From positions 18,387,154 through 18,451,153 of the forward strand of contig CM029369.1 in assembly GCA_017165825.1 (NCBI GenBank): 64,000 nt of DNA, written 5' to 3'. This stretch comes from Hepsetus odoe. Lineage: Eukaryota; Chordata; Actinopteri; Characiformes; Hepsetidae. Below, piece by piece: positions 13,048-25,748 of the stretch. The notes below the pieces were generated by a model that was not told where the DNA came from, ran no database searches, and saw only the letters and a program-made list of their open reading frames with translations. Positions within the stretch are counted from its first letter, which is position 1. Each line of letters opens with the position of its first letter. A program made the position numbers and the translations under genes.

Positions 13048-13960
13048 GGGTGGTCTACCCTGCCCACACCACAGAGAATGTAGCTATAAGTTTTCCTCTA
13101 ATGGATTCTAGAGGAACGATCTAGATGGATATGATGATGTGGATGAGCTTCTGACAAAGAAAAACAATCATGCAATCTAGTGCCAAGTACATGGCCCACA
13201 TAGATCAGATAAATCACTATAATAAAAACAAGATTATAAGATACTAATCAGGTAATCTACCTCTCAAAATTACAACATAGCCCGGAAGGTTCAACTGAAA
13301 ATACACAACATTGAATTTCCCAAGAAAAAACATATCCCAGCCTTTTCATTACTTAATTGAACATAACTGAACCAAATAGAAAACTTTAAAGTTTAAAGCT
13401 TGAGTCGGAGAATAGGGAGTCAATGCAACTTACAAAATTAACAGAATATTGTAAATTTATGTTTCCTAATGAAGATGTACCTTTCAGTGTATCATCCCAT
13501 TTAAAATACTGGCTTATAAATTGTTTAGTCCAGGTCATCGGCAGTGTTAAGTTTCTGAGCAAAGAGCTGCTTTTGGATATGTTCAGGGTTGGACAACTCT
13601 TAACGCAGCAGTGCCACTGTGCTGTCATACTTCTGTGAGACAGTATCATGTGAGTGCCTTTGCTTTGTGTAAGACAACAATTCTTTGGCCAGAATCTGAA
13701 CAAGGATGGGGTAGAGGCTAGCTGATACACTGTGCATGACAAAAGGTGGATTCCAGTACAAAAGATGGATTCATCATTTGGCAGAAAGCAGGAAATTAAT
13801 GCTTAACAATGCTTTAATGATGCCTTGAAAATGAAATAAGATTTTTCAGGATGTGTTGTGTCCATCCTTGTTATTTATTATGGGAACCCTCCTTTAATGA
13901 GGTTTTTTTTATTACTGAGATTTGGGATATTTTTCTTGCTTGTAAATACCTCCAATTCAG

Positions 13961-14222
13961 GGTAGCGATGGCCTAGTGGTTAGGGAGTTTGCCCCAGGTT
14001 CGCAAGGTGAAGGGTTCAAATCCCTGACCAGTAGGTTGCCCTGAGGTACCCTTGAGCAAGGTACCATCCCCACTACTGCTCCCTGGGCGCTTTAAATAGC
14101 TGCCCCCTGCTGCACAGAGCTGAAAATGAGGGGCTGAATTTTGTTGTGTCTCACTGTGTGCTATGCTGTGTTGGGTTGCACAATGACAAAAAAAATAGCC
14201 ACTTTCACTTTCAAGTTCAGCC
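13961..14222 (+). mobile_element. tRNA-derived SINE (family A), near full length
   Basis: GGTAGCGATGGCCTAGTGGT (A box) starts the element; the B box GGGTTCAAATCCC lies about 14,012-14,024. The body CCTGAGGTACCCTTGAGCAA, the CCTGGGCGCTTTAAATAGCT segment and a tail ending GCCACTTTCACTTTCAAG follow. This is the same family as 11,745-11,991 and 20,796-21,011, in the opposite orientation. Confidence 0.82.
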
Positions 14223-14372
14223 ATAGAAGTTTGTTAGATTGTCCGCTTCTGACCATCAAAGTAATCTCTACATAATCGAATACATTTTTGTTTATCATCC
14301 TTTGTCATCAGTTCACTAAGGAAAGGGTTGACTTCTCACAGTGGAAGAAAGGAAAGTGAAAGAATGCAATTT

Positions 14373-14572
14373 CACATTTACATTTGTGGCATTTAGCAGA
14401 CGCTCTTTTCCAGAGCGACTTCCATGTCCTCATTACAGGGACAGTCCCCCTGGAGACACTCAGGGTTAAAGGTCTTGCTCAGGGACCCAGTGGTGGTAGT
14501 GCTAGAGATGGAATTCAAACCTGGGACCTCTTGAGCCAAAGGTCTGTAGGCAAGTAACCTACCACTAGACCT
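14373..14572 (-). mobile_element. tRNA-derived SINE (family B)
   Basis: Minus strand: GGTCTAGTGGTAGGTTACTT (tRNA-like head), CCCAGGTTTGAATTCC (B box), a middle with CCTGAGCAAGACCTTTAACC, and the characteristic fish tail GTCGCTCTGGAAAAGAGCGT / CTGCTAAATGCC / AATGTAAATGTG. The head and tail differ from family A, so it is a separate lineage with a similar layout. Confidence 0.72.
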
Positions 14573-17500
14573 TTTAAAGTTAAATTAAATTTTATAAACT
14601 TTTTATGCCCTTGCCTTTCCCCTTCTTTTCACAGTTGGATTATCTAACCACAAAAATATCACCTTTTAGAAAAAAATAGCAAGGTTGTAGGATTGTTAGT
14701 GTTGGCACAGCTGAAAGAACAATAGAAAAGCTAAAGCAGCAATGGGAATTACAAAAGTTAAGAGGGGACCAATTAAATGATGCCTTGAAAATGAAATATT
14801 TGACATTAAACTTTCTGTTAGAGCCTTTAAATATTTTCAGAATAAAAATGTGATTCTCTTTTTTAAAAATGAAATGGAAATAAACCACTAAAGAAAATAA
14901 ATTTAGAGAAATGTAATCACTAAAGGGAACATAAAAAAAGGTGCTCAAATACAGGGGAATGTCCTCATCAATAAAAATAATACATTAAAAGAATTAGGTG
15001 AAAATAATATTTGACTCAGTAAATTAACTTTTTTATTCCTTCACTTTACTGTACAGCAGCACCCATGTTAACTGGTTAACTTAAGACACTACTTTCATGC
15101 CATGATTTTGTTCCATTATTAACTGTTAGCTTTCTTTACCTTTCTTCGAATTAGAAAATGATTAGATTTGAGTGACCGTGTGTCTCTGGAAACTGGGTGT
15201 CACTATTGTAACGGTTCTCTCAGTTCTGCTCCGTAGTTCAACATTAGGCCCAAATCTTACAAATGATATTAGCAAGTATTTATCCTCAAAGCAACTCAAA
15301 GAATTCAATATGTTTATATTTGAGAAAGGTGCTATATAAATTAAACAAATAATTTTTTTTATTAAAGTAATGCCATTGTCGCTTCTCTATTTTATTTGGC
15401 TACAGTCAATACTCCTTCAGTCAGAAGCTGAAGCTGTGATGTCCAACACCATGGGCGTTCTCACAGGCATCTCTCAAGTCCCCCCTTCCTTCCCTCCATA
15501 TAATGACTCTTTATTGCATCTGTGTATTCTGTGCCTGTCTCAAGCTGTGAAATCCTTCTTTTCTGCTTTTTAGTTCCCGCTGCATGCTACAGCCTACAGA
15601 GCTTCTGCCTGTTTGTAAACAAAGCACTTGTGCCAAACAGACACAATGTCATCTCTGCTGACCACAGCTCGTTCAGAATGGTCAGACCTTTAGAAGCCCA
15701 AATAAAAAAGTACTTTAAAAAAGCCATTATTTTTTTCTGTGATTTGAGGAGGTCATTTCACAGCAAGATCTTAAGCACTCTAAAGTGCCCAAGTGCGATG
15801 AATTACATTAGCAACAAGGTACAGAGCGCTTACCTGAGCCAGGGCTGAGAACTGCACACTTGTCCAAGACCTGTGATTAATCTGTGAGAAGCTTTTCTAT
15901 TTTTAAGGAATATGACAAGAGTGGATTACAATGGGCAAAGAGTGTTATATAACTTGTATTATATAAAATAAAATAAAAAATTGCAAGTACCTGAAAAAAA
16001 AAATCTTTTAAAAATCACCTGTCTTCGTTGGAAATCAGTATGGATTTAAAGCCAAATTTGCAATGTTTCCTTAGAAAAACTAGACATGTCACAGATCTGT
16101 GTTCAATGATGTGATTATTAGCACAAGAAAATTTGAAGAAAATCTAACCTTCAGATTAAGGAAAATGTTGTCTGAAAGGGAAAAATATATTAGACTATTT
16201 TAAATGCATGTTCTAGAATTGATAGTGTTTAATATCACAGAGTTTCTTTAATAAACAAATTCAAAACAAGTGAAAAACTCCTGCTGAACCTGCAGGGACT
16301 AGACTGTTATCTGTTTCGGTGACACTGATTAATTGTCAGTAGGACATTAGGCTTTCTGAAGCTAGCTATCGTTACAAAAATGGGACTATACTGAATTTGC
16401 TGTGTGATATACTGTAACCCCAGAGGTAACAGATAAGAAAGGCAACAAATGAAATTTTCATGTTTTAAAAATCACACAATTTAAAAATATAAGATGGGGT
16501 TGACACTGTCTGATGAATAGTATCTCCTAGGGAATGACAATAGGATTCACTCATTTGAATAGGAGGAAAAACAACACTGGCCACTATGCATAGCATCCTC
16601 CCACACAGCAGTGGTAAGAAGAGCTTTGATAACAAACAACACAGATGGGTCCACAGACCACAGCACAGGTAGGCGTCAATATAACCAGAGAGTACCAGCA
16701 GAGTCCCTAGACAGATGGAGGCTTTCCTACTCGCCTTGCAAACGTTCCTTTATTTTCCTTTCCTCCCCTCAAAGGACTGGCCCATCTCTCCATGGGGCAC
16801 CCAGGATCTTATCAGGACAGGCAGACTGTGGCTTATCTGAGCAAATACCAAATTTGCCTTTGTTTTGTCTTCTCGTTCATGCCCTGCGCCTGTTGTGAGA
16901 TTTCCATGCTGTCTATGTCCTCTGGGGGGGCTGGGGGCTAGTGCATGAGCAGACAGGCAGCAATGCTAGAGAAATCCAAATCCTCCCAGACTGGTAATAG
17001 AAAAAAAGTGAGAACAATGAATAGCCTAAGAAATGTCACATTGCCGAAGTGGAGGCCAAACTCTGTTGGGGTACTTGGGGGAGGGGTAGCATCGTAATCG
17101 AGGGCCAGTGCAGCCAGGCAGAAATCTGAAAGAGCACCTCTCTCAAAAGCAATGAGAGGAACATTCAGAACCTGCAATTGGGCTAACCCATTCAAGCATG
17201 ATACATCTGTGCCTGCAACTGGAAGAAAAGGGTACAAAAAGGTACCAGAAACCGTACGGTAAGCACACAGACCACACCGCTGACCTGATGCCAGTGCACC
17301 CATGGCCAACAAATAACAATGTATTTATGCAGAGCCCTGATATTTAGACCAGGACAAGGACAAACGATTTGTGTTAAATGGCTCTGGAGTGATGGATAGG
17401 TGTAGCTACAAACAGCTCCAGTCTCTGAGCTCAATTGCAGTGAAACAGCATTTGCCCTGAAAGTTCAAACTCCCCGTTATCGCTAGCACAGAGAACATGG

Positions 17501-18254
17501 CTCCCCCTTTTTCATTCCCTCCTCCTAGAAGGGCGGGTGTTTAAGCGACAGCACTATTACCCACTGGAAAGCAGGTAGCAAAACCATTCTGAAGTCCAGA
17601 CAAACAATCTTGAGCCAATTACAGTAGCTGTGGGAGAGAGAAGGGAACAGACAGAGCAATGCCTTAGGTTTGCCTATTCTCTAGAGGGAGATTACTGCCA
17701 TTTTAGCTAAGAAAGACAGGTCTGAAAGGATTACATCTGGGGGCCTGATCTCACACAAGACATCTGGCATTGAACTGTCAGTCTGTTTGGTATGTGCTCA
17801 GTACTAGCCTTTTAAAGTTTCAAACATCACTAGAAATTCAACATCTTTGTGGGCAGAAATAGACTCACTTTCTCAAGGAGTTTGACCATGACTGCAATTA
17901 GTAGAAGCATATGTTAGAGACTTGGGCCTTGGTGGCAGTTTTTTATTATGTTGTACTATGTACATCATTTTGTAATGGCATGCATCTACCTATAATTGTG
18001 CAAGCTAGGCATAACAGTGCACTGGGATCTGATAGTCGAAGAAAGATGTATAATATTTATTGCAGTAAAAACACTTATTGTTTTGAAGTATCAGTGATTT
18101 ACCAAAATAAAGCATCTGTTTATGTCTCTCACTGTTACTACAGCTAGTATACAAACAGATTTGGGTGGTAGACTACAGATCACATATTGTAGGTGAAGAA
18201 AATAAGGGATATGAAAATAAACTGTGCTTTAACTTTATTATACATGTATGTATA

Positions 18255-18775
18255 AACAGGTTGATATATTGCCTGTGCAAGAGACTAGATGGAAGGGTAG
18301 TAAGACCAGGAGTACTGGAGGCGGTTTTAAAATTGTTTCAAATGGGTGTGGATGGAAGGAGTAATATGGTAGGTGTTACCCTGAAAGAAGAGTATGTAAA
18401 GAGTGTTTTGGAGGTGAAGAGAGTGTCAGATAGGGTGATGATTAAGAAACTGGATAGAGCATATGCCACACAAGAGTCAAGGATCAAATGTTGAAGCTGG
18501 AGATGGAAGAGGTGGAATTCAGGCAGGTGTTAAGGTGGGCACTGGAGGTAGAGAAGAGTGGCTAGCTCGGCAATTACAGCAAATCTGGTGAGGGAAACAG
18601 CTGGACAGGTACTTGGTGTGACATCTGGATGGAGAAAGGTGGATAAGGAAACCTGGTCGTGGGACCTAGAAGCTCAGAAGTATTCACAGAAAAAGAGGCT
18701 AGAGAAGAAAAAGTGAGATAGTCAGAGAGATGAAGAAAGTATACAGGAGTACAATGAGATCTCTGGAGAGAACTT
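18255..18775 (+). mobile_element. RTE-type LINE fragment (copy 3), heavily decayed
   Basis: Plus-strand remnants of the same LINE family: PVQETRWKGSKT near 18,265-18,300, then GVTLKEEYVKSVLEVKRVSD (18,375-18,434), then the linker region matching the EFRQELTRALGG / TSGRKKEDKETW zone of copy 1 around 18,510-18,650. Several hundred bases are missing between the last two parts, and every frame is broken. It is older than copies 1 and 2 judging by divergence. Confidence 0.75.
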
Positions 18776-20795
18776 AAAGTCACTGGGCACCAGCACTTCC
18801 CATCCAACCTGTATGGGCTTGAAAAATTCTGTAAAGAATCATGGAAGGAATAATAATGGGAGAAAAGTGGCCCAAGCTTGTAGGATAATACCCAAGAAGA
18901 CATGATGCAGTCATGATGCCTATAGTACTTAAAGAACAGTCTGAAAACCTCTGCAAATGGCATACTTATGGGACTAATGGGATTTTTTATTTTTAATAAA
19001 GGAACAAACAACAAAAAAAGGAAAAAAGGAAAAAAATACATATTTTATGTATCACTGAGTTATGCGTTTTATGTATCACTGAGCTATTTTACTTTTACTA
19101 TTTTCTAGCCTTTCTTGGTGGTAGCCTAATAGTTAACAAAATTATGATCCTGGTCTGATGGAGTGAGACAAAATGCATTCCTCTAATCAAGTTAAAGTTA
19201 TTAAATCCTTATCCCATTTTACACATAGCTTAACAGATGGGACTATGCAGCATGGTGTTAGGGCCATAGCACAAGCTGCAGGCTCTACCGGAAATCTTTA
19301 GGAGAGCAAAAAAAGGCCCCCACTGAGACTGCCACACCCCAAAGCACTCAACCAGCTTTAAAGAAGGATTCTTTCTATGGCTGGGTTTCATAGGCCTTCA
19401 AAAGCACGCATGATCTACCCACAGCCCAGCCCAGAGATTAGAGCTTGGGCCCCCATGCTCTTCCAGGTGACTCCTCATATTGGCTGCCTGAGTACTCCAC
19501 TTAAAAACGTTCATCCATCAAAGAAGTTAATCTCAGGTTTAGTCGACCCCTTCATTGTGCCAGGACTTCCAAACCACTGCTTTATCATAAAAGAGAGCTT
19601 TAAGGTATATGGAGGGATTTCTATACAATTGGATAAAATAAAGGGGCATTTTAGGTGCTAGCTTACAGTACAAAGCCAATTGTTCAGCACCTCTTATCAT
19701 GAAAGCAATGCCAAAGTTCTTTTGCTTTGAGGAGCAGCCGTGACGAAGCCAAATGAAATACTATAAGGAGAGAATGGTCACCGCTCCTTTGAGCAGCTGA
19801 TAGTGGGAAACAAAAGAAAGATCATCTTGCTTCTCATGTTTTGTGATGTACTGTGTGCTAACAAACTGCAGTGTTTTTCAACTCTGGTATAAAAATAAAT
19901 AAATAAATAAAACATGGGGGACAGAGAAAAATTCCTGATCTGTTTCAGAGCCCCTGAAAAATCTCCTCGTTTTGATAAATAGGACAGAAACCTGGCAAAT
20001 CGAAAAACAACCTTGAGTCTTCTCTGTAGCAATAAAAAGTGCAGGCCCCAGGCAATGTCCTTATAAACCATGGTTGCTCTAATGTCTGGGCAGATTTCCA
20101 GTAAAATCAAAGCCTGTGGCTGTCACTTCTATTTTTTCACCTGTAGACCAATTTTGTTCATTTTTTGTCACATCCCTCAGAGAGTCAAACAACAACATTT
20201 CTTGCCCCTGAAACAAACAAGGCTTTAGCCAGTGGTTCATCTTTCACTTCGGGTACATATTTCTATCTTCAGTCTAAACAGAACGCTCTGATTTCTTGGC
20301 ACTGACCATATCTCGTTTCTTGTGCTGATGAAGAGATTCTCCAGGAGACAGGAGACTGTTACTGCACATTCTGTTCTCTTCGTGTGTTAGGTGAGAAATC
20401 TTTAAGATATGAAAGCCACTTATCTCCCACAGAACTCAGTATGTCCATCAGTTCTCGCCAGCATCAGCACATGCTGTCTTTGCCTGGCTGGAGTCTTGCA
20501 TGTGGAGAAGGCTGCTGGAGAAACATGGCAGTGCTAGAGCAGTCTGAGATGGACCCCCTTATTCTCTTCCAAGAGAATCTAAAATAGTCTTTATGGAAAG
20601 TAGCAAGCCACAAGTGTCCCTGCCTAAGGGCACTGGGTTCTTAAAGGGACAGGACCCTACTAACTGAAAATCAAGATACAAATTATTTAAAGATTTAAAA
20701 TCACAAGGTCAGAAAAAAGACTCATAAATAGACTACTTTCCTTTGTCTCAGCATTTGAAAGATTGATTTGAACACATGTAGAAGTGGACGTGAAA

Positions 20796-21011
20796 ATTTG
20801 TCATTGCGAGCACACAGCATAGCACACCGTAATTGATTCTCTGCATTTAACCCACACACACCGTGCAGCAGGGGGGCAGCCATATCCAGCGCCCGGGGAG
20901 CATTAATGGGCTTGCTCAAGGGTACCTCGGGGCAACGTAGTGATCTGGGTTTTGAACCCACTATCTTCCAATCCTGGGGCCTAGTCCCTAACCACTAGAC
21001 CACCACTGCCC
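20796..21011 (-). mobile_element. tRNA-derived SINE (family A), internally shortened
   Basis: Minus strand: GGGCAGTGGTGGTCTAGTGG, B-box-like GGGTTCAAAACCC, GAGGTACCCTTGAGCAAGCC, then CCCCGGGCGCTGG and a GGGTTAAATGCAGAG tail ending in CGCAATGACAAAT. The spacer between GAGCAAG and the CTCCCCGGG segment is shorter than in the other copies. The B box has decayed from TTCGAAACC-type to TTCAAAACC. Confidence 0.78.
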
Positions 21012-21808
21012 TTTTAGATTCATAAATTCAATGCTGTTTAACACATTTATGAATCCAAAGAAAAATCACACTATATAATATAAACAATCACTGTAGACCA
21101 TTTCTAGTGGGCCATTTCTAATGAAATTTTGAATAAGTGTAAACAGCAGCTGGTATTTACAGAAGCTTGTGGTTACGGCTGTGATGATATGAAGTACAAT
21201 GCCCCAAATAAACATTAAATCATTAGTAATCATTAACTATGTTGTTTTAATGTATTTTTATGTTACTACACAAAATGTTTAACAAAATGATATTTGGTTT
21301 ACTGTGAATACTTTTAGCACAACACCAAACAGATGGTAGAAATTTGTGTAGAGAAGCATCTACCTTCAGTCCAGATAGAACTACGTTTGTGTTCATTGAT
21401 GAGATCAAGTGTACATTAGTCTTGGATTGGCCTGTTTCCATGTGGCATGGTGTTTTGTTTCCTATTACAATGAATGTATATTTGTAAGTATGCCGAACAT
21501 TGATTACAATACTAAATACAATCTTGGGTTACTATGTAAGATATATGACTATATCACTGTAATGGGAACTCATGTGCCTTTTTCCAAATCACAAATCACT
21601 GCATACATTACTGTGGTGAATTTTAAAAACTCTAAGAACTCTAAAAATGTTCATGTGGCCTTTTTGGGCAGAGGTGTGTTGATACTTATCGCAGATGTTG
21701 ACCACTTACAGAAAAGCCTGTGAACATCAAAGCCAACATTCAGATCCAATTAAGGAATTAGCACTAAGCAATAATGATTTGTAATGGGGGTAGTATGCCT
21801 GCACTCAC

Positions 21809-22049
21809 CTTGAACGGAGATGATGGGGTGTTCTTGGCGGGTACACTCCAGTCTGATCTGTGGTGCTGGGGTGGGAATGGGCTCAGTGGGAACAGGGATC
21901 TTCTGCGATAGCACAGCGGGGACGCAGAGAATGAGGAGACAGAGAAAAAGGCCACACACAGCCAGGGAAGTCACGTCCCGTGGCAACGCTGTCATGGTGA
22001 CGGAGGCCAGCCTCTCCTCTAGCTGCCAAAGTGGGCCTCTAGAAGACAC
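21809..22049 (-). CDS. sema5b: sema5b first coding exon: short 5' UTR, signal peptide, start of mature N-terminus
   Basis: The exon starts after a pyrimidine-rich acceptor (CTGCTTCTTAG) and ends at a strong donor (CAAG/GTGAGT). The start codon is at 21,995-21,993 in a good context (GTCACCATGA), leaving 54 nt of leader and 62 codons plus one base. The product begins MTALPRDVTSL, followed by a hydrophobic stretch of about 19 residues (AVCGLFLCLLILCVPAVLS), a signal peptide, then a proline-rich linker and the short segment C-T-R-Q-E-H-P-I-I-S-V-Q. That segment aligns with the run just before the sema domain in SEMA5A/5B (a conserved Cys, then H-P-x-V/I). Splicing in phase 1 to the exon at 7,473 restores the semaphorin reading. 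The frame is also open upstream of the Met back to the acceptor (V-S-S-R-G-P-L), so an N-terminal extension as in one human SEMA5B isoform cannot be excluded. Class 5 semaphorins are membrane-bound guidance cues that signal through plexins. Confidence 0.85.
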
Positions 22050-23542
22050 CTAAGAAGCAGGATGAAAAAGTTGGACATAAATAATTTCTATAAAAATTAC
22101 CAGCATCTGACCTTTTAAGAATGACCTATATGAGTAAGAGGAGAAAAACTTAATTTAACGGCCAATAAATACTGGGTAATTGCAAATGCATGGAGGAGGA
22201 ACTGGAATGAGCCGAGTATAAGTCCTCTGACGGTCCATGCAGTGAAGTGCTTTGCACTTAGAAAAGCTTGAAGAATTAGCAGTGGTCAGAGCCATATACT
22301 TTCAGAGGGACTCTTTATGGAGCTCCTTAGCCAACTTTCCAGAAAAAAATAAATAATAAATAAAAATCATGGCCTCTGTAGCAATACTGCACACACTAAA
22401 CATAGAGAGAAAAAGTATATCTAACATTATTCACACCTCTCCAGAAAATAGCCCATTTTCTGTACAGATAAAATTGCACTAGCTTTCAGTGGGAGATGAT
22501 GCAATGGAGTAGAAGGATGCTGTTAAAAAGTTCCTGGCAGAATTTGATAGCTTGGCCAGTGTTGCTTAAAACTCTTTAAGAACAGGCCACTTCCACCTCT
22601 GTGAGATGCACTTTGATGCGGAGGAGGTTTAATACCCAGACTGATCTTATTAGAGGTGAGGGGAGGCATGACATCTCCATCTTTATTCAGCACTCCCGCA
22701 GTCCCACTGCACCTATATTACGACACCCAGCAGTTAGCTCAATCACAGCTCATTCTGAAGGATGCTGCCTGTCAATCTCCTCACACAGAAAAAGAAAGTG
22801 CCAGGTGCTAAGTGCTCTGCTCACTATGTGTCACTGATGATAGTCCTTATTAGGAGCTGATAAGCAAAACTGTGAACCAAAGAAGCAGAACCTAAAATGC
22901 ACTGCAAGGTTTCATAAACACAAAGAAATCTAACATATGAATATGAGCTACTATCAAAAGCATACATGAAATTTCCCTGATTCAGAAATGGCTCTCTTTC
23001 ATCACAATATGTACGCAAGTTTACATTCCCAGATCCACTCTTTCTCTCTTCTGCGCAGTTGATGCTGCTATGATTCCAGCTCAAACATTATGGGTGCATC
23101 ACGTTTGCTAATTTAGTTTCATCAGAAAGACAATGCATTGCATCTAAAATTAAAGAAGAGACATGCAGCTCATCTTTATGCAATAGGATCAGAATAATAC
23201 TGTGGAAACAAATGTCATTAAAAAGCAGAGAATGCAGGCCCAATAAAAAGTGTCAAAGCTCAATGTTTTGTTTTGTTTTTATTTTAATGGGGTAATCAAT
23301 AACAAATTATTAGCTTGGTTAAGTTGCAAATCAACCATGATGCACACAATCAATTATAGCTTACAATACAGCTGATAACCAATTAGGAAAATGTGTGTTC
23401 ATGATCATTTTGCACAGTTCAGATAACATCTCCGGATCAGAACAGGTTGCAGAAAAGAAAGGTGATGATGAAAGTAAACAATTGCATTTGGCATAGGTGA
23501 AGGTGATGCACAAGCTAGCAGTCTAACCTCATAGCATAATTG
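22050..23542. other. Intron upstream of the signal-peptide exon; nothing recognised
   Basis: AT-rich sequence between the acceptor at 22,050 and LINE copy 1. No exon-like unit or known repeat was seen. Confidence 0.6.
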
Positions 23543-23558
23543 TTCCCCTCACTTTAAT
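23543..23558. repeat. Target-site duplication, left copy, LINE copy 1
   Basis: TTCCCCTCACTTTAAT is identical to 26,654-26,669 and directly abuts the GAA-rich 3' end of the LINE. Perfect identity over 16 bp indicates target-primed reverse transcription and a fairly recent insertion. Confidence 0.9.
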
Positions 23559-23594
23559 CTTCTTCTTCTTCTTTTTCTTTCGGCTGCTCCCCGT

Positions 23595-25748
23595 TTAGGG
23601 GTCGCCACAGCGAATCAACTGTCTCCATTTCTTCCTGTCTTTTGCATCTTCCTGCTTCAAACCGACCACCTGCATGTCCTCTCTCACCACATCCATAAAC
23701 CTCCTCTTTGGTCTTCCTCTTCTCCTCTTTCCTGGCAGCTCCATCTTCAACATCATCCTTCCAATATAATCCTTGTCTCTCCTCTGCACATGTCCAAACC
23801 AACACAACCTTGCTTCTCTAACTTTGTCTCCAAGACTCGTCACACCCAACGAAAATCTCAGCATCTTTAACTCTGACACCTCCAGCTCCGCCTCCTGCCT
23901 TTTCGTCAGTGCCACCGTCTCCAACCCATACAATATAGCTGGTCTCACTACTGTCCTGTAAACCTTCCCTTTTACTCTAGCTGGTACGCGTCTGTCACAA
24001 ATCACTCCAGCCACTCTTCTCCACCCATTCCAACCAGATTGCACTCTCTTCTTCACCTCTCTTCCACACTCGCCATTACACTGAACTGTTGATCCCAAGT
24101 ATTTAAACTCCTCCACCTTTGTTACCTCCACTCCCTGCATCCTAACCACGCCACTTTCCTCCCTTTCATTCACACTCATGTATTCTGTCTTTGCCCTACT
24201 CACTTTCATTCCTCTCCTCTCAAGAGCATATCTCCATTTCTCCAGGTTCTCCTCAAGCTGCTCCCTACTCTCACTACAGATCACAATATCATCAGCAAAC
24301 ATCATCGTCCACGGAGACTCCTGTCTTACCTCATCCGTCAACCTGTCCATTACTACTGCAAACAAGAATGGGCTCAGTGCTGATCCTTGATGTAATCCAA
24401 CATCTACCTTAAATGCATCCGTCACTCCCACTACAGATCTCACCACTATTACACTGTCATCATACATATCCTGAACTACTCTCACATACTTCTCTGTAAC
24501 ACCAGACTTCCTCATACAAAACCACAACTCCTCTCTAGGCACCCTGTCATATGCTTTCTCCAAATCCAAAAAGGCACAATGCAGCTCCTTCTGACCTTCT
24601 CTGTACTTCTCCATCAACACCCTCAGAGCAAACATTGCATCTGTGGTGCACTTTCTCGGCATAAAACCATACTGCTGTTCACTGATCCTCACCTCTTTTC
24701 TTAACCAAGCTTCCACTACACTTTCCCATAAATTCATGGTGTGGCTGATCAACTTTATCCCTCTATAGTTACTACAGCTCTGTGCATCACCCTTATTCTT
24801 GAAGATCGGTACCAGTATACTTCGTCTCCACTCCTCAGGCATCTTCTCACTTGCCAAGATTGTGTTAAACAATCTGGTCAGAAACTCAACTGCCATCTCC
24901 CCTAAACATCTCCATACTTCCACTGGTATGTCATCCGGTCCAACAGCCTTTCCATTCTTCATCCTCTTCATAGCTGCCCTTACTTCCATCTTGTTTATTT
25001 ACTGCACTTCCTGGTTAACTCTTCTCACATCATCCAGTCTTCTCTCTCTCTCATTTTCTTCATTCATCAGCTCCTCAAAGTATTCCTTCCATCTGCTCAA
25101 CACGCTCTGTTCACCTGTGAGTACGTTACCATTTCTATCTTTAATCGCCCTGACCTGTAGCACATCTTTCCCAGATCTGTCTCTCTGTCTAGCCAATCGG
25201 TAAGGGTTCTTTTCTCCCTCTTTACTGTCCAACCTCTCATTCAATTCACCAAACACCTTATCTTTGGCCTTCACCATTGCTTTCTTCACCCTGCGGTTCA
25301 TCTCCTTGTACACCTGTCTACTTTCTTCATCTCTCTGACTGTCCCATGTCTTCTTTGCCTCCCTCTTCTTTTGAATACACTCCTGGACTTCTTGGTTCCA
25401 CCACCAGGTTTCCTTATCCTCTTTCTTCCTTCCAGATGTCACACCAAGTACATTTCTAGCCGTCTGCCTTATCACTTCTGCAGTAGTTTCCCAGCAATCT
25501 GGTAGCTCTTCAACACCTCCCAGTGCCCGTGTTAACTCCTGCCTGAATTCCACCTTACAGTCCTCCTCCTTCAGCTTCCACCACTTGATCCTCGACTCTG
25601 CCCTCACTTTCCTCCTCTTCTTGACCTCCAAGGTCATCCTACAGACCACCATCCTATGCTGTTTAGCTACACTCTCCCCTGTCACTACTTTGCTCTGATC
25701 TCTTTCAAACTGACCCTCCTGCAAAGAATATAATCCACCTGTGAGCAT
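23595..25748 (-). pseudogene. LINE copy 1, reverse transcriptase half of the ORF (one nonsense codon)
   Basis: Two collinear open stretches in one frame, 25,748-24,999 and 24,989-23,595, are separated only by an in-frame TAA at 25,001-24,999. In order: KVVTGESVAKQHRM, a Lys/Glu-rich helical linker (WWNQEVQECIQKKRE), the RT core with KNGKAVGPDDIP, NYRGIKL, FLDLEKAYDRVPRE, LHQGSALSPFLF and the catalytic FADD box about residue 231 of the second stretch, and a C-terminal region with WFGHVQRRD and a basic RRRGRPKRRF motif ending in IRCGDP. FADD in place of YADD is common in this clade. By memory of related elements, a short in-frame piece appears missing just before LGDKVREARL. Confidence 0.88.

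Larger units (their letters stand above)
7474..21808. other. Large sema5b intron (14.3 kb) with interspersed repeats
   Basis: Bounded by donor GTGAGT at 21,808 and acceptor TTTTGCAG at 7,474 on the minus strand. Apart from the SINEs, DNA-transposon remnant, LINE copy 3 and microsatellites listed separately, the sequence is AT-rich. Its open frames, including those of about 100-155 codons at 13,386-13,742, 16,938-17,312 and 18,574-19,041, show no domain or splice context. Confidence 0.75.

Noticed and set aside
13961..14040. tRNA gene (A and B boxes present)
   Set aside because: The boxes belong to a SINE head: no cloverleaf could be closed by eye, and the sequence continues into a SINE body shared with other copies. 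The same applies to 11.9, 20.9, 36.3, 14.5 and 2.3 kb.
18574..19041. 155-codon minus-strand frame (hydrophobic, Ser-rich)
   Set aside because: Largely antisense to LINE copy 3; no domain, no splice context.
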